From NCBI RefSeq assembly GCF_009388985.1, contig NZ_CP036422.1:2246501-2310500 (forward strand): a stretch of 64,000 bases of DNA, read 5' to 3'. Shown here piece after piece: positions 1-10,599 of this stretch (its first letter is position 1; each line of letters opens with the position of its first letter). The position numbers and the translations under genes are program-made. The notes under the pieces are model-generated. The model saw only the letters and a program-made list of their open reading frames with translations. It had not been told where the DNA came from and ran no database searches. The stretch comes from Halioglobus maricola (GTDB lineage Bacteria > Pseudomonadota > Gammaproteobacteria > Pseudomonadales > Halieaceae).

Positions 1-1174
1 CGGCATAACCGCCCTCCTCGTCGTGGGCATAGCGGTAGTCTGCGCCATGATCCATTTCTTCCATCAATGTGGTCGGCGCGTTGCGCAGGTGCAGTGGAAC
101 CTCCTCACTGTCGCCTTCAGCAATTTCCCGGCTCGCAGCGTTGTAGGCGGAATAAACCCCATTACTCTTGGCCGCGCAGGCAAGATAAATAATGGCCTGG
201 GCTATGGCCAATTCCCCTTCTGGACTGCCGAGTCGCTCTTGCACCTGCCATGCATCGAGACTGATCGTAAGTGCCCGGGGGTCCGCATTGCCGATATCCT
301 CGCTCGCCATGCGCACTACGCGGCGTGCGATGTACAAAGGGTCGCAGCCGCCGTCGAGCATGCGGCAGAACCAATACAGGGCTGCGTCCGGCGAACTTCC
401 TCGCACCGATTTGTGCAGTGCGCTGATCTGGTCGTAAAAGAGATCGCCCCCCTTGTCGAAACGACGCAGGGAAGCCTGCAGCACCTCGGCCAGCGTGTCT
501 TCCGTAATAGCGCCGCTGTCCGCAAGGTCGGCTGCCAGCTCCAACAGATTTAGCGCACGTCTGGCATCGCCGTCCGCCTGGTTTGCAATCAATTGCAAAC
601 AGTCGTCACTCGCACTGATTTCATCGCCCAACAACACCATTCCGCGCTGTAAAACACCGGCCAGGTCATCGGCGTTGAGCGAACGCAGCTTATACACGCG
701 CGCTCGAGACAATAAGGCGTTATTGAGCTCGAACGAAGGATTCTCAGTGGTGGCGCCGATAAAGATCACAGTGCCATCCTCGACGTAGGGCAGAAACGCG
801 TCCTGCTGTGACTTGTTGAATCGGTGAACCTCGTCCACGAACAACACAGTGCCCCTGCCGGCCGCTTTGTGCTGCCTCGCCTGGGCGATGGCTTCACGGA
901 TTTCCTTGACCCCGGAAAGCACGGCAGATATCTGCAGGAAGTGGGCATCGGCGCGTTGTGCTGCTATACGCGCAAGCGTGGTTTTGCCGACACCAGGAGG
1001 GCCCCAGAAAATACAGGAGTGCAATTGACGCTGCTCAATGGCCCGCCGCAGCGGTTTACCATGGCCTAGAATATGGCTTTGACCAGCGTAACTGGCGAGA
1101 TCTACTGGCCTTAAACGGGCCGCGAGTGGCTGGTATCCGGGCTCAGCTGTATCTCCGAAAAGATCACTGGCCAT
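1..1174 (-). CDS. rarA: Replication-associated recombination protein A (RarA/MgsA), C-terminus off the left edge
   Basis: AAA+ ATPase of the clamp-loader family that acts at stalled replication forks. The gene is partial: it runs off the left edge, so its C-terminus is missing. Translating the complement from ATG at 1174 gives [20 protein letters not shown], then a Walker A motif (GPPGVGKTT) near residue 60, a Walker B-type motif (FVDEVHRFN) and the sensor segment [12 protein letters not shown], all typical of RarA. The start overlaps the lolA stop by 11 bases, implying translational coupling. The order ftsK-lolA-rarA is conserved in gammaproteobacteria. I reconstructed it by reading the sequence because the frame stays open to the window edge. 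Confidence 0.93.
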   Translation of the reverse strand, partial: MASDLFGDTAEPGYQPLAARLRPVDLASYAGQSHILGHGKPLRRAIEQRQLHSCIFWGPPGVGKTTLARIAAQRADAHFLQISAVLSGVKEIREAIAQARQHKAAGRGTVLFVDEVHRFNKSQQDAFLPYVEDGTVIFIGATTENPSFELNNALLSRARVYKLRSLNADDLAGVLQRGMVLLGDEISASDDCLQLIANQADGDARRALNLLELAADLADSGAITEDTLAEVLQASLRRFDKGGDLFYDQISALHKSVRGSSPDAALYWFCRMLDGGCDPLYIARRVVRMASEDIGNADPRALTISLDAWQVQERLGSPEGELAIAQAIIYLACAAKSNGVYSAYNAASREIAEGDSEEVPLHLRNAPTTLMEEMDHGADYRYAHDEEGGYA

Positions 1175-1790
1175 GGAAGAAAACATCCACACCTTCAGGT
1201 GGTGTGAACTGGAAATCATCGACCGACAGACCCGCATCGCGAGTCACATCGCTGAAACTGATGGCAAGGCGCTGGCCCAGGTTATCAATGACTTCCATGC
1301 CCTCCAGCTGACCTGCCGCCAATTTTAGTGTGAGGCTCTGGAAGCCTGGCTCTTCACTGCGTGGGGTCAGGGTATATACATCGCTCGCGGAGGAGTCGAC
1401 GCGATAATTTTCGCGCAGCGCGCCCACATCACCGCCGAGCACCTGTAGCGGTGAAGCGGTAGTCCCGCTGTCCGCGGGGCGGCGGGTCACGGTTTCCAGA
1501 TCCCGATCGTAGTGCCACACATAGACGGGGTCGGCGACGATCAACTGGCTATCAGGTGACTGTATGTCCCAGTAAAAGTAACCGGGCCGCAACAGGCCGA
1601 AGCGGCCCTCGGTAACACTCACGGGCTGATCAGCGTCAGGGGCGAACTGCTGCTGCGAGAAGCTACCGCTCATTTGCGCTACATCCTGCAGCTGAGAGAT
1701 GAGCGCTTCGGCCGCATCTTCTTCGGAACGGACAATGCCCGCGATAAAGCACAAGCCCAGTACGGCTACCGCCAGAATTCTTGTTCGCAT
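1164..1790 (-). CDS. lolA: Outer-membrane lipoprotein carrier protein LolA
   Basis: Periplasmic chaperone that takes lipoproteins from LolCDE and delivers them to LolB at the outer membrane. The 208-residue protein has a Sec signal peptide (basic start MRTR, a hydrophobic stretch, then a probable cleavage site near residue 22). It is followed by the LolA fold, including the [15 protein letters not shown] segment and the [20 protein letters not shown] core in which aromatic residues line the lipid-binding cavity. Length matches the family (about 200). It begins 6 bases after ftsK ends and overlaps rarA by 11 bases, so the three genes are probably one transcript. Confidence 0.95.
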   Translation of the reverse strand: MRTRILAVAVLGLCFIAGIVRSEEDAAEALISQLQDVAQMSGSFSQQQFAPDADQPVSVTEGRFGLLRPGYFYWDIQSPDSQLIVADPVYVWHYDRDLETVTRRPADSGTTASPLQVLGGDVGALRENYRVDSSASDVYTLTPRSEEPGFQSLTLKLAAGQLEGMEVIDNLGQRLAISFSDVTRDAGLSVDDFQFTPPEGVDVFFHGQ

Positions 1791-1796
1791 GGTGTA

Positions 1797-4112
1797 TTAG
1801 TCTTCTACAGGGGGTGGCGCCAGAACCTCGCGCTGCCCATTGGTGCCCATTTCGGTCACGACGCCGGCCGCTTCCATAGCCTCGATCAGACGCGCCGCCC
1901 GGTTATAGCCTATGCGCAATTTCCGCTGCACACTGGAAATTGACGCGCGGCGACTCTTGGTGACGTAGTGCACAGCCTCGTCATACAACGCGTCACTCTC
2001 ATCATCTTCGTCAGCCGAACTTGCCTTAAGTTCCCCCGCCGTCACCGGCGTCTGGCCACCCTCGTCCAATAAGCCTTCGATGTAGAGCGGCTCGCCGCGC
2101 TTGGTCCAATCCGCTACAACACGATGAACCTCCTCATCAGAACAGAATGCGCCGTGTACGCGATTCGGAACGCCGGAACCGGGTGGGAGGTACAACATGT
2201 CACCGTGACCAAGCAGCTGCTCAGCGCCGCCCTGATCAAGAATAGTGCGTGAATCGACCTTGGATGAAACCTGGAACGCAATGCGGGTAGGCACGTTAGC
2301 CTTGATCAAGCCGGTAATAACATCCACCGACGGTCGCTGTGTGGCGAGAATCAGGTGAATTCCGGCCGCCCTCGCCTTCTGTGCAATCCGGGCGATCAAC
2401 TCTTCCACCTTTTTGCCGACGATCATCATCATGTCGGCGAACTCATCGATCACCACCACAATGGCGGGTAAGCGCTCAAGGTTTGGCGGGGTCTGTTCCT
2501 CGTCTGTTTCGGCAAATATAGGATCAGGCGTCCACAAGGGATCAGGGATCTCAGTGCCAGCTTTTTTGGCGTCGTCTACTTTGCGGTTATATCCCCCGAG
2601 GTTGCGAACCCCCAGAGCCGCCATCAGCTTGTAGCGACGCTCCATCTCGGCAACACACCAGCGGAGGCCGTTGGCTGCGTCTTTCATATCGGTGATCACG
2701 GGTGTGAGCAAATGCGGGATGCCGTCGTATACCGACAGCTCCAACATCTTCGGATCGACGAGGATCAGGCGCACGTCCTCCGGGCCCGATTTGTACAATA
2801 GGCTGAGCAGCATGGCGTTCACGCCGACAGACTTACCTGAGCCGGTAGTACCCGCCACCAGCAGGTGTGGCATTTTGGCAAGATCGGCACACACTGGCTG
2901 GCCCGAAATATCGTGACCTAAGGCCAGGGTTAGCGGTGACTTGGACTGTTCGAAGGCCCTCGAGGAAAGCACCTCGCGGAAATTCACGATCTCCCTGTCC
3001 TCGTTGGGAATCTCTACGCCAACCACGGATTTTCCGGGAATAACTTCCACCACCCTCACTGAGATGACTGCGAGCGAGCGAGCGAGATCTTTCGCCAGGT
3101 TGGATATTCGGGAAACTTTTACCCCTGCTGCAGGCTGAATCTCGAAACGAGTAATCACAGGGCCTGGATAAACCGCCGTGACCTGCGCTGTCACACCGAA
3201 ATCTGCGAGCTTGAGCTCAAGCAGTTTGGAGAGCGCTTCGAGCGCATCTTTGGAGTAGCCCTTAGTCGGGTCTTTGATTTCAGCGTCCAACAATTCCAGA
3301 TGGGGTAGCTCGCCCGTTGCCGGAACATCGAACAGCGGTTGCTGTTTCTCTTTCTCGACCCGCTCGGATTTTTCGGCTTTGGGCTTGAGCGACTTAATTT
3401 TGGGAGGCTTGCGCTTTTTCTCTTTCTCGACATGCTCTTCGATAACAACCTTGCGGGCCTCGACAGCCTTGTCGCGCTCGCGTTTGTCACGAATTCCATC
3501 GTAGGTTTTTGCCACCCAGGTTTTGCTTCTGGCGAAAGCCGTAATCGCCCACGAGCCGAGCCTGTCCATCAGCTTGAGCCAGCTAAGGTCGGTAAAGATG
3601 GTCATGCCAAACAACAGCACCGCCAGCAGAATCAGGCGACTGCCTACGGCACTGAAAGCAACAGTAAATGACCCGCCAATGGCCTGACCGAGGATGCCGC
3701 CCGCGCCCTGTGGCAAGGGTGAATTGCCGGTATCATTCATCGCTGCAAGCGCGGTGCCTGCGATCATCACCAGCACCAGCCCGAGCGTCCGAATACCAAA
3801 TGTCACCCAGTCAAAACCGTGTGGGTTATTGCGTTCCAGCAACAGGATCAGGGCGCGATACGCCAGCAGAATGGGAAAAAGGTAGGCTGCATAGCCCACC
3901 AGGGAGAAAAACACATCGGCGAGCCACGCTCCGGTAGGCCCACCCAGATTGGAAATGCTGCCGCCGCTGCCGCTGGCGGACCAGCCGGGATCGGCAGGGC
4001 TATAGCTCGCTAGTGCGAGCACCAGGTACAGACAAACGGCGCTGACACCGATAAAAGCCCCTTCGCGCAATCTGGGGCCCATGAAGGTCTCGCTGTTGGT
4101 GGATTCTGCCAC
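1797..4112 (-). CDS. ftsK: DNA translocase FtsK (short-linker form)
   Basis: Inner-membrane ATPase that joins the divisome and pumps chromosome dimers to dif for XerCD resolution. Four membrane segments lie within residues 18-175. A Lys/Glu-rich linker follows at about 205-265, much shorter than the E. coli linker (771 residues here versus about 1330). The motor domain has Walker A GTTGSGKS at 421-428 and Walker [10 protein letters not shown] near 545. The winged-helix gamma domain that reads KOPS is at about 700-765 ([19 protein letters not shown]). It is the first gene of ftsK-lolA-rarA and is divergent from trxB. The lrp gene that separates ftsK from trxB in E. coli is absent. Confidence 0.96.
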   Translation of the reverse strand: MAESTNSETFMGPRLREGAFIGVSAVCLYLVLALASYSPADPGWSASGSGGSISNLGGPTGAWLADVFFSLVGYAAYLFPILLAYRALILLLERNNPHGFDWVTFGIRTLGLVLVMIAGTALAAMNDTGNSPLPQGAGGILGQAIGGSFTVAFSAVGSRLILLAVLLFGMTIFTDLSWLKLMDRLGSWAITAFARSKTWVAKTYDGIRDKRERDKAVEARKVVIEEHVEKEKKRKPPKIKSLKPKAEKSERVEKEKQQPLFDVPATGELPHLELLDAEIKDPTKGYSKDALEALSKLLELKLADFGVTAQVTAVYPGPVITRFEIQPAAGVKVSRISNLAKDLARSLAVISVRVVEVIPGKSVVGVEIPNEDREIVNFREVLSSRAFEQSKSPLTLALGHDISGQPVCADLAKMPHLLVAGTTGSGKSVGVNAMLLSLLYKSGPEDVRLILVDPKMLELSVYDGIPHLLTPVITDMKDAANGLRWCVAEMERRYKLMAALGVRNLGGYNRKVDDAKKAGTEIPDPLWTPDPIFAETDEEQTPPNLERLPAIVVVIDEFADMMMIVGKKVEELIARIAQKARAAGIHLILATQRPSVDVITGLIKANVPTRIAFQVSSKVDSRTILDQGGAEQLLGHGDMLYLPPGSGVPNRVHGAFCSDEEVHRVVADWTKRGEPLYIEGLLDEGGQTPVTAGELKASSADEDDESDALYDEAVHYVTKSRRASISSVQRKLRIGYNRAARLIEAMEAAGVVTEMGTNGQREVLAPPPVED

Positions 4113-4171
4113 GTATATGTTGTCCCTGGTCCGGTCTTGGCCCTAGTCCTCTGCACCGCTGACGCGGCGTC

Positions 4172-4188
4172 GCTATAAGCCTTATAGC
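4172..4188. promoter_or_regulatory. 17-bp palindrome between ftsK and trxB
   Basis: GCTATAAG-C-CTTATAGC is a perfect 8-bp inverted repeat around a single central base. It lies 60-76 bases upstream of the ftsK start in the 226-bp divergent ftsK/trxB interval. Each arm contains a TATAAG box that could serve as a -10 hexamer, so it may be an operator overlapping the ftsK promoter. The cognate regulator is unknown. It does not resemble a LexA box. The function is inferred only from symmetry and position. Confidence 0.45.
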
Positions 4189-4260
4189 AAGAACTAATTG
4201 TCACCCAATTATTTATTTATTTCAAAGAGTTATAGGTTTTAATTAGAATTCACCGAGCCT

Positions 4261-4289
4261 TTGCTCGATCGACACCTTTAAATTAACAT
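4261..4289 (+). promoter_or_regulatory. Candidate sigma70 promoter of trxB
   Basis: TTGCTC (4261-4266), a 17-bp spacer and TAACAT (4284-4289) lie about 50 bases before the trxB ATG. The match is moderate (3/6 and 4/6 to consensus), but the spacing is ideal and the surrounding region is AT-rich. Confidence 0.35.
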
Positions 4290-4332
4290 AGTCCGTCCCC
4301 ATTTCGGAACCAACACACCCTACAACAGGTAA

Positions 4333-5286
<954 letters not shown>

Positions 5287-5316
5287 ATCCAGCGCTCGTT
5301 ACGAGCGTCTTGCAAG

Positions 5317-5343
5317 AAAGGGCCGCAACCGCGGCCCTTTTTT
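5317..5343 (+). terminator. Rho-independent terminator of trxB
   Basis: GGGCCGC (5320-5326), loop AACC and GCGGCCC (5331-5337), extended by AAA/TTT pairing and followed by six T residues (5338-5343). This is a textbook intrinsic terminator. Its T tract ends only five bases before the start codon assigned to aat. Confidence 0.92.
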
Positions 5344-5348
5344 GTATC

Positions 5349-6071
5349 ATGAGCAATATGCAGGCCATCACCCAACTTATTAACGACGACAGTTTTCCCC
5401 CGAGCGAGCAGGCGCTTGACTACCCGAATGGCCTGCTGGCTGTCGGTGGCGATTTATCCCCTGCCCGCCTCATGGCTGCGTATCGCCAGGGAATTTTCCC
5501 ATGGTATGAAGAGCCACAGCCTGTGCTGTGGTGGACGCCCGATCCAAGGTCAGTGCTGTTTCCCGATCGACTTCACATTTCGCGCTCACTGCGCAAGACC
5601 CTGCGAAAAGACCGCTTCCGGCTCGCCGTCGACCAAAACTTCGAGGCCGTTATGCGCAACTGCGCCCAGCTGCGAGGAGACGGCCTGGGCACCTGGATTG
5701 GCGACGATATGCTGGCGGCATACTGTGATCTGCACCACATTGGTCACGCGCACTCGATCGAGGTCTACAACCCCGCAGGAGAGCTGGTCGGCGGCCTGTA
5801 TGGCATCGCTATCGGCCGGGCGTATTTCGGTGAATCCATGTTCAGCGAAGAAACGGACGCATCCAAGGTCGGACTCGTCGCTCTGGTCAGCATTCTGCGC
5901 CGTGGGGGCTTTGGGATTATTGACTGTCAGGTCGAAAGTGATCACCTGAACAGTCTCGGGGCAGAGAACATCTCAAGGCTGGACTTCGAGCAACGGCTTG
6001 GCGAAACTATAGATGTCGCCCATGATCCTGAAATCTGGCGTCTACCAGCCACTTGTGGAGAACTTTTGTGA
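5349..6071 (+). CDS. aat: Leucyl/phenylalanyl-tRNA-protein transferase
   Basis: Transfers Leu or Phe from tRNA to the N-terminal Lys/Arg of proteins, creating primary N-degrons for ClpS-ClpAP. The 240-residue product carries the Aat signatures FPPSEQALDYPNGLLAVGGD, RQGIFPWYEEPQPVLWWTPDPR, GTWIGDDMLAAY and GRAYFGESMFS. ATG 5349 (MSNMQAIT) is chosen; ATG 5358 is possible. An upstream in-frame TTG would begin inside the trxB terminator and is rejected. No clear ribosome site precedes the start. The last four bases overlap ate (GTGA), so the two genes are coupled. Its partners clpA and clpS lie just downstream. Confidence 0.95.
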   Translation: MSNMQAITQLINDDSFPPSEQALDYPNGLLAVGGDLSPARLMAAYRQGIFPWYEEPQPVLWWTPDPRSVLFPDRLHISRSLRKTLRKDRFRLAVDQNFEAVMRNCAQLRGDGLGTWIGDDMLAAYCDLHHIGHAHSIEVYNPAGELVGGLYGIAIGRAYFGESMFSEETDASKVGLVALVSILRRGGFGIIDCQVESDHLNSLGAENISRLDFEQRLGETIDVAHDPEIWRLPATCGELL

Positions 6072-6778
6072 CCTCTTCCCTGCGGGACCTCAAGGTCTAT
6101 ACGACCTACCCCCACAGCTGCAGCTACCTGGAAGACCAGGAGGCCACCACTCTGTTCGTCGATCCCCGGCAGGAGGTAGACCAGACGCTCTACAGTAATC
6201 TTTCCGTGCTGGGTTTCAGGCGCAGCGGCAATCATCTATATCGCCCCCACTGCTCCAATTGCGAGGCGTGCATCCCGGCGCGTATTCCAGTCAATAAATT
6301 CCAGCCCAATCGCAATCAGAAGCGGGCCCTCAAACGCAACGCTGACCTCGAAATAGAAGTGACAGGTGATATCCGCGACCAGTCGGCGTTCGAGCTCTAC
6401 CGCCGCTATATCGAACAGCGTCATGCCGACGGCGACATGTACCCGCCAGATCGCGAGCAGTATCAGTCCTTTCTCGACAATGCCTGGGAGTGCACTCGCT
6501 ACTACCGATTTTACCAGGGCGGCAAACTCACTGCGATTTCAGTGGTGGATGAGCTGCTGGACGGCCTCTCTGCCATTTACACGTTCTTCGACCCCGACCT
6601 CGATGACCGGAGCCTCGGCCGTTACGCCATCCTCTGGCAGATTGAGAAGGCGGCGGAGATGGGTCTGGACTATCTCTATCTCGGATACTGGATCAAGAAC
6701 TGCCGCAAAATGAGCTACAAGTCGGAATATCGCCCTCTGGAGCTGTACCTGAACGGTCGCTGGAGCCTGCTGACCTAG
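6068..6778 (+). CDS. bpt: Arginyl/leucyl-tRNA-protein transferase (Ate/Bpt)
   Basis: Aminoacyl-tRNA-protein transferase of the bacterial Bpt/ATE type, adding Leu (or Arg) to N-terminal Asp/Glu and so feeding the N-degron pathway. The 236-residue protein has the N-terminal cysteine cluster YPHSCSYL...CSNCEACIP and the conserved GNHLYRPHC, YRRYIEQRHADGDM and YLYLGYWIKNCRKMSYK motifs. The start is the GTG at 6068, which sits 6 bases after a GGAGA site and overlaps the aat stop as GTGA. An upstream TTG (6053) would lengthen it by five residues. Confidence 0.93.
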   Translation: MTSSLRDLKVYTTYPHSCSYLEDQEATTLFVDPRQEVDQTLYSNLSVLGFRRSGNHLYRPHCSNCEACIPARIPVNKFQPNRNQKRALKRNADLEIEVTGDIRDQSAFELYRRYIEQRHADGDMYPPDREQYQSFLDNAWECTRYYRFYQGGKLTAISVVDELLDGLSAIYTFFDPDLDDRSLGRYAILWQIEKAAEMGLDYLYLGYWIKNCRKMSYKSEYRPLELYLNGRWSLLT

Positions 6779-6900
6779 GCCAGATCGACGCCATTCTGCC
6801 GCCACCCGCAAGCCAGCTATATTCACGCTTTTAGCGGTGGCGCAACGCCAGCGTTTAGGGCAAAATGCGCCCCTTATTTTCCTCCGAGGATTGCTGCCGC

Positions 6901-7119
6901 ATGGCAAAAGAAGACCAGATTGAAATGGAAGGCGAGGTTATCGACACCCTTCCCAACACCACATTCCGGGTTGAGCTGGAAAATGGCCACGTGGTGACTG
7001 CACACATCTCCGGTAAAATGCGCAAAAACTACATCCGCATTCTGACCGGTGACAAAGTCCGCGTGGAATTGACGCCCTACGACCTGACCAAGGGCCGCAT
7101 CACCTACCGCGAGCGCTAA
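6901..7119 (+). CDS. infA: Translation initiation factor IF-1
   Basis: Small S1/OB-fold protein that binds the ribosomal A site with IF-2 and IF-3. The product is exactly 72 residues from [11 protein letters not shown] to KGRITYRER, nearly invariant across gammaproteobacteria. An in-frame upstream ATG (6865) would add 12 unsupported residues. A GAGG element lies about 11 bases upstream of 6901. The 122-bp gap after ate holds a probable separate promoter (a CAAAAT box followed by GCGCC near 6872). Its position between ate and clpA is conserved in pseudomonads. Confidence 0.98.
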   Translation: MAKEDQIEMEGEVIDTLPNTTFRVELENGHVVTAHISGKMRKNYIRILTGDKVRVELTPYDLTKGRITYRER

Positions 7120-7131
7120 CAGCGATCAGCT

Positions 7132-7151
7132 GGCGCGGCCTGGGCCGCGCC
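7132..7151. terminator. GC-rich hairpin between the convergent infA and clpA
   Basis: GGCGCGGCC-TG-GGCCGCGCC is a perfect 9-bp inverted repeat between the infA and clpA stop codons. No T tract follows on either strand, so it is a weak or Rho-assisted bidirectional terminator, or a 3'-end-protecting hairpin. Confidence 0.5.
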
Positions 7152-7171
7152 TGCGAACCCAAACGCGCTCG

Positions 7172-9451
7172 CTACGCGAGCTCGACCTCTTCCTCTTCTA
7201 CCCGCACTTCCAGCTTGTCGTCCGCTTTATTGAGCCGGACAAGTGCCGTGCCGCCTGACTGCGCAAGATCTCCAAACAGCACCAGCTCCGCAAGCGGCTT
7301 CTTGATGTGCTCCTGGATAATCCTGGTCATCGGCCGGGCGCCCATATTGCGGTCGTAGCCCTTCTCGACAAGCCACAGGCGAGCATCCTCATCCACATCG
7401 ATAGTGACCCGCTTCTCGTCCAGCTGACCCTGCAGTTCGGTAAGGAACTTGTCCACGACTGTGAGAATAACAGCCTCATCAAGGGGCTCGAATTGCACGA
7501 TGGAATCCAGACGATTGCGGAATTCCGGCGTAAACATGCGATTGATCGCTTCCATGCCGTCCGTACTGTGGTCCTGCTGGGTAAAACCAATCGTCCGACG
7601 GCTGATATTCTCAGCACCGGCATTCGTGGTCATGACCAGGATTACATTGCGGAAATCGGCTTTGCGGCCGTTATTGTCTGTCAGCGAGCCGTGATCCATT
7701 ACCTGTAGCAACAGGTTGAAGACCTCCGGGTGAGCCTTTTCGATCTCGTCCAGCAACACCACAGCATGGGGGTTTTTGGTCACGGCATCGGTCAGCAAAC
7801 CGCCCTGATCGAAGCCAACATAGCCCGGAGGCGCGCCAATCAGCCGCGAGACCGTGTGCCGCTCCATATACTCGGACATATCAAAACGGACTAATTCAAG
7901 GCCCAGCTGCATCGCCAGCTGGCGTGTCACCTCGGTTTTACCCACGCCGGTGGGTCCGGCCAGGAGGAATGAACCAATCGGCTTGTCCGCCGACTTGAGC
8001 CCGGCCCTGGCCAGCTTGATCGAAGTGGCAAGGCTGCTGATCGCATTGTCCTGCCCAAATACGACCATTTGTAGATTTTTCTCGAGCTTCTGCAGCACAG
8101 CTTTGTCGTCTGACGACACGGTTTTCGGGGGAATGCGGGCAATCTTGGCGATCACAGTCTCGATATCCCCGACCCCGATCACTTTCTTGCGTTTGGACGC
8201 TGAGAGCAGCTGCTGGTAAGCCCCTGCTTCATCGATCACGTCGATAGCCTTGTCGGGCAGGAATCGGTCGGTGATATATCGGTCGGAAAGTTCGGTCGCA
8301 ACTTTCAGCGCCTTATCTGTATAGCGCAGGCCATGATGCTCCTCAAAACGGGACTTCAACCCTTTGAGAATCTTGTAGGCATCCTCCACGGAGGGTTCCA
8401 TCACATCGATTTTCTGGAAACGCCGGCTCAAGGCCTTGTCCTTGTCGAAAATGCCACGGTATTCCTGGAACGTCGTCGATCCTACGCAGCGCAGCTTGCC
8501 AGAGCTCAGCAAAGGCTTGAGCAAATTCGAGGCATCCATCACGCCGCCTGAAGCTGCTCCGGCACCGATGATTGTGTGCACCTCATCGATAAAGAGAATG
8601 GCGTGATCGCGTTTCTTGAGCTCTGCCAGCAGACCTTTGAAGCGCTTTTCGAAATCGCCCCGGTATTTGGTTCCAGCAAGCAGAGATCCGAGGTCCAGTG
8701 AATAAACCACCGCGTCCTGCAGCGTCTCAGGCACGTCGCCGTCCACGATTTTCTTCGCCAGGCCTTCGACAATGGCGGTTTTTCCGACACCGGACTCACC
8801 CACCAGCAGCGGGTTGTTCTTGCGTCTGCGAGCCAAAATCTGGGCGACACGTTCGACTTCGGGTGCACGACCGATCAGCGGATCGATATGGCCCTCGGCT
8901 GCCTCTTTGTTGAGGTTGGTTGCGAAATTGTCGAGGGGATTACCCTCGGAGTCGTCCGCGGCAGATTCTTCGCCCGTCGCAGTATGCTCGGGGTCGGATG
9001 ATTCGCCCTCTCCCCCCACCTTGGAAATGCCGTGGGTGATGTAGTTGACCACATCGAGACGCGCAACATTCTGGGTCTTGAGGAAAAACACTGCCTGGCT
9101 CTCAGACTCACTGAAAATCGCCACCAGCACGTTGGCGCCGGTCACTTCGCTCTTGCCGGAAGACTGAACGTGGAACACAGCCCGTTGCAAGACTCGCTGA
9201 AAGCCCAGCGTCGGCTGCGTGTCACGGTCCTCCTCGTCCTCGGGGATCAGCGGCGTTGTCGCGTCGACAAACTCCACCAGGTCGCCACGCAGGCCACCGA
9301 TATCCGCTCCGCAGGCTTTGAGTACCCGGATCGCACCATTGTTGTCCAGCAGGGCCAGCAACAAGTGCTCCACGGTCATGAATTCGTGCCGCTTCGATCT
9401 CGCGTTGCGGAACGCATCATTCAGTGACTGTTCCAGGTCATTACTCAGCAT
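7172..9451 (-). CDS. clpA: ATP-dependent Clp protease ATP-binding subunit ClpA
   Basis: Hsp100 unfoldase that feeds substrates, including N-degron proteins delivered by ClpS, into ClpP. The 759-residue protein has an N-terminal Clp_N double repeat (about 1-140) that docks ClpS, an acidic linker, and two AAA+ modules with Walker A motifs GESGVGKT (about 215) and GPTGVGKTE (about 500). The C-terminus is very acidic. It starts 30 bases after clpS ends, on the same strand. ClpP is not in this window. The link with aat and ate upstream makes a physical N-end-rule cluster. Confidence 0.97.
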   Translation of the reverse strand: MLSNDLEQSLNDAFRNARSKRHEFMTVEHLLLALLDNNGAIRVLKACGADIGGLRGDLVEFVDATTPLIPEDEEDRDTQPTLGFQRVLQRAVFHVQSSGKSEVTGANVLVAIFSESESQAVFFLKTQNVARLDVVNYITHGISKVGGEGESSDPEHTATGEESAADDSEGNPLDNFATNLNKEAAEGHIDPLIGRAPEVERVAQILARRRKNNPLLVGESGVGKTAIVEGLAKKIVDGDVPETLQDAVVYSLDLGSLLAGTKYRGDFEKRFKGLLAELKKRDHAILFIDEVHTIIGAGAASGGVMDASNLLKPLLSSGKLRCVGSTTFQEYRGIFDKDKALSRRFQKIDVMEPSVEDAYKILKGLKSRFEEHHGLRYTDKALKVATELSDRYITDRFLPDKAIDVIDEAGAYQQLLSASKRKKVIGVGDIETVIAKIARIPPKTVSSDDKAVLQKLEKNLQMVVFGQDNAISSLATSIKLARAGLKSADKPIGSFLLAGPTGVGKTEVTRQLAMQLGLELVRFDMSEYMERHTVSRLIGAPPGYVGFDQGGLLTDAVTKNPHAVVLLDEIEKAHPEVFNLLLQVMDHGSLTDNNGRKADFRNVILVMTTNAGAENISRRTIGFTQQDHSTDGMEAINRMFTPEFRNRLDSIVQFEPLDEAVILTVVDKFLTELQGQLDEKRVTIDVDEDARLWLVEKGYDRNMGARPMTRIIQEHIKKPLAELVLFGDLAQSGGTALVRLNKADDKLEVRVEEEEVELA

Positions 9452-9481
9452 ATACCTCTCCCCGGGGGGTCTCCCTCAGTT

Positions 9482-9850
9482 CTAGCCTTCGGACGCTTCA
9501 ATTTCGCACAGCAGGGGATGTTCATTCTCCCTGGCGTACTGATTTACCAGCGCCGCTTTGGTCTCGGCAATATCGCGCGTGAAAATACCGCACACACCCT
9601 TACCCTGGGTATGTACTGTAAGCATTACGTGGGTAGCCTGCTCCCGGTTCATCCGGAAGTATGTCTCGAGAACCTCCACCACGAATTCCATCGGGGTGTA
9701 GTCGTCGTTAAGCAAAACAACTTTAAAAAGCGGCGGACGCTTGACCTCTGGCTTGCTCTCCTCGAGCGCAAGGCCGCCATCGGCATCGTGCTCTTCTTCG
9801 CTCAACCGTATGCCGCTGTTGTTTCGGATGTAATCCACGCTACTGCTCAC
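9482..9850 (-). CDS. clpS: ATP-dependent Clp protease adaptor ClpS
   Basis: N-recognin that binds N-terminal Leu/Phe/Tyr/Trp and hands substrates to ClpA. The 122-residue protein has a flexible acidic N-terminus and the ClpS core: [20 protein letters not shown] (the NDD and Met residues form the binding pocket), then [18 protein letters not shown] and the helix [18 protein letters not shown]. It is first in the clpS-clpA operon and divergent from rluE. The cspD gene that usually sits next to clpS in pseudomonads is not present. Confidence 0.97.
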   Translation of the reverse strand: MSSSVDYIRNNSGIRLSEEEHDADGGLALEESKPEVKRPPLFKVVLLNDDYTPMEFVVEVLETYFRMNREQATHVMLTVHTQGKGVCGIFTRDIAETKAALVNQYARENEHPLLCEIEASEG

Positions 9851-9987
9851 TGCTTCTCACTACTTTTCTTGCGCTGTTAACTACTGGATATGGATACAAT
9901 ACTCGGGTTTTCAAGGGGGAGCAATCTGGTCATCTTCAGGACGCGGCGCTTGCAGGTAGAAATGTTTTAACCGACCATCCCTCATTC

Positions 9988-10599
9988 ATGGCAAAGATTA
10001 TTTTACTCAACAAACCGTTTCAGGTGCTAAGCCAGTTCAGCGACTCGGATGGACGAGTTACGCTTGCGAACTACTTATCGGCGCCGAATTTTCGAGCGGC
10101 AGGTCGGCTGGATTACGATTCCGAAGGATTGCTCCTGCTCACCGACAACGGAACCCTGCAGCAACACATTGCCAATCCACGCCACAAGCAGTGGAAGACC
10201 TATCTGGTGCAGGTTGAAGGCGAAATCAGCGATGAAGCATTGAGCGATCTTCGCTCTGGCGTGACTCTCAAGGATGGCCCCACCCTGCCCGCCCGTGCGC
10301 GGCGCATAGCAGCGCCCGACCTGTGGCCTCGCCATCCGCCTGTGCGAGAACGCAAGACAATCCCGGATAGCTGGCTGGAACTTTCCATTCGCGAGGGCCG
10401 CAATCGCCAGGTTCGACGAATGACGGCGTCAATTGGCTTCCCCACCCTGCGTCTGGTGCGCAGCCAGATCGGGGACTGGGCCCTGAATGATCTCGCCCCC
10501 GGAGAGCACCGTACGTTAGAGGTGAACGTGCCAGGACCGAAGACGCCGCGCCGGAAACAGCCGCCGCGACGCGGCCCCCACCAAAGGAGAAAACGATGA
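9988..10599 (+). CDS. rluE: 23S rRNA pseudouridine(2457) synthase RluE
   Basis: RsuA-family pseudouridine synthase. RluE modifies U2457 of 23S rRNA in E. coli. The 203-residue protein lacks an S4 domain, as RluE does. It has the catalytic motif GRLDYDSEGLLLLT with the nucleophilic Asp near residue 42, plus the second motif LSIREGRNRQVRRM. The C-terminal 25 residues are very basic ([17 protein letters not shown]) and may contact rRNA. It overlaps nudJ by four bases (ATGA) and heads the run rluE-nudJ-mnmA-hflD. Confidence 0.93.
   Translation: MAKIILLNKPFQVLSQFSDSDGRVTLANYLSAPNFRAAGRLDYDSEGLLLLTDNGTLQQHIANPRHKQWKTYLVQVEGEISDEALSDLRSGVTLKDGPTLPARARRIAAPDLWPRHPPVRERKTIPDSWLELSIREGRNRQVRRMTASIGFPTLRLVRSQIGDWALNDLAPGEHRTLEVNVPGPKTPRRKQPPRRGPHQRRKR

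Noticed and set aside
23..553. Plus-strand ORFs across the left edge
   Set aside because: They are shadows of rarA on the minus strand, whose AAA+ motifs are clear when the complement is translated.
5310..5349. N-terminal extension of aat from an in-frame TTG at 5310
   Set aside because: It would begin before and include the trxB terminator, and homology starts only at the MSNMQAIT region.
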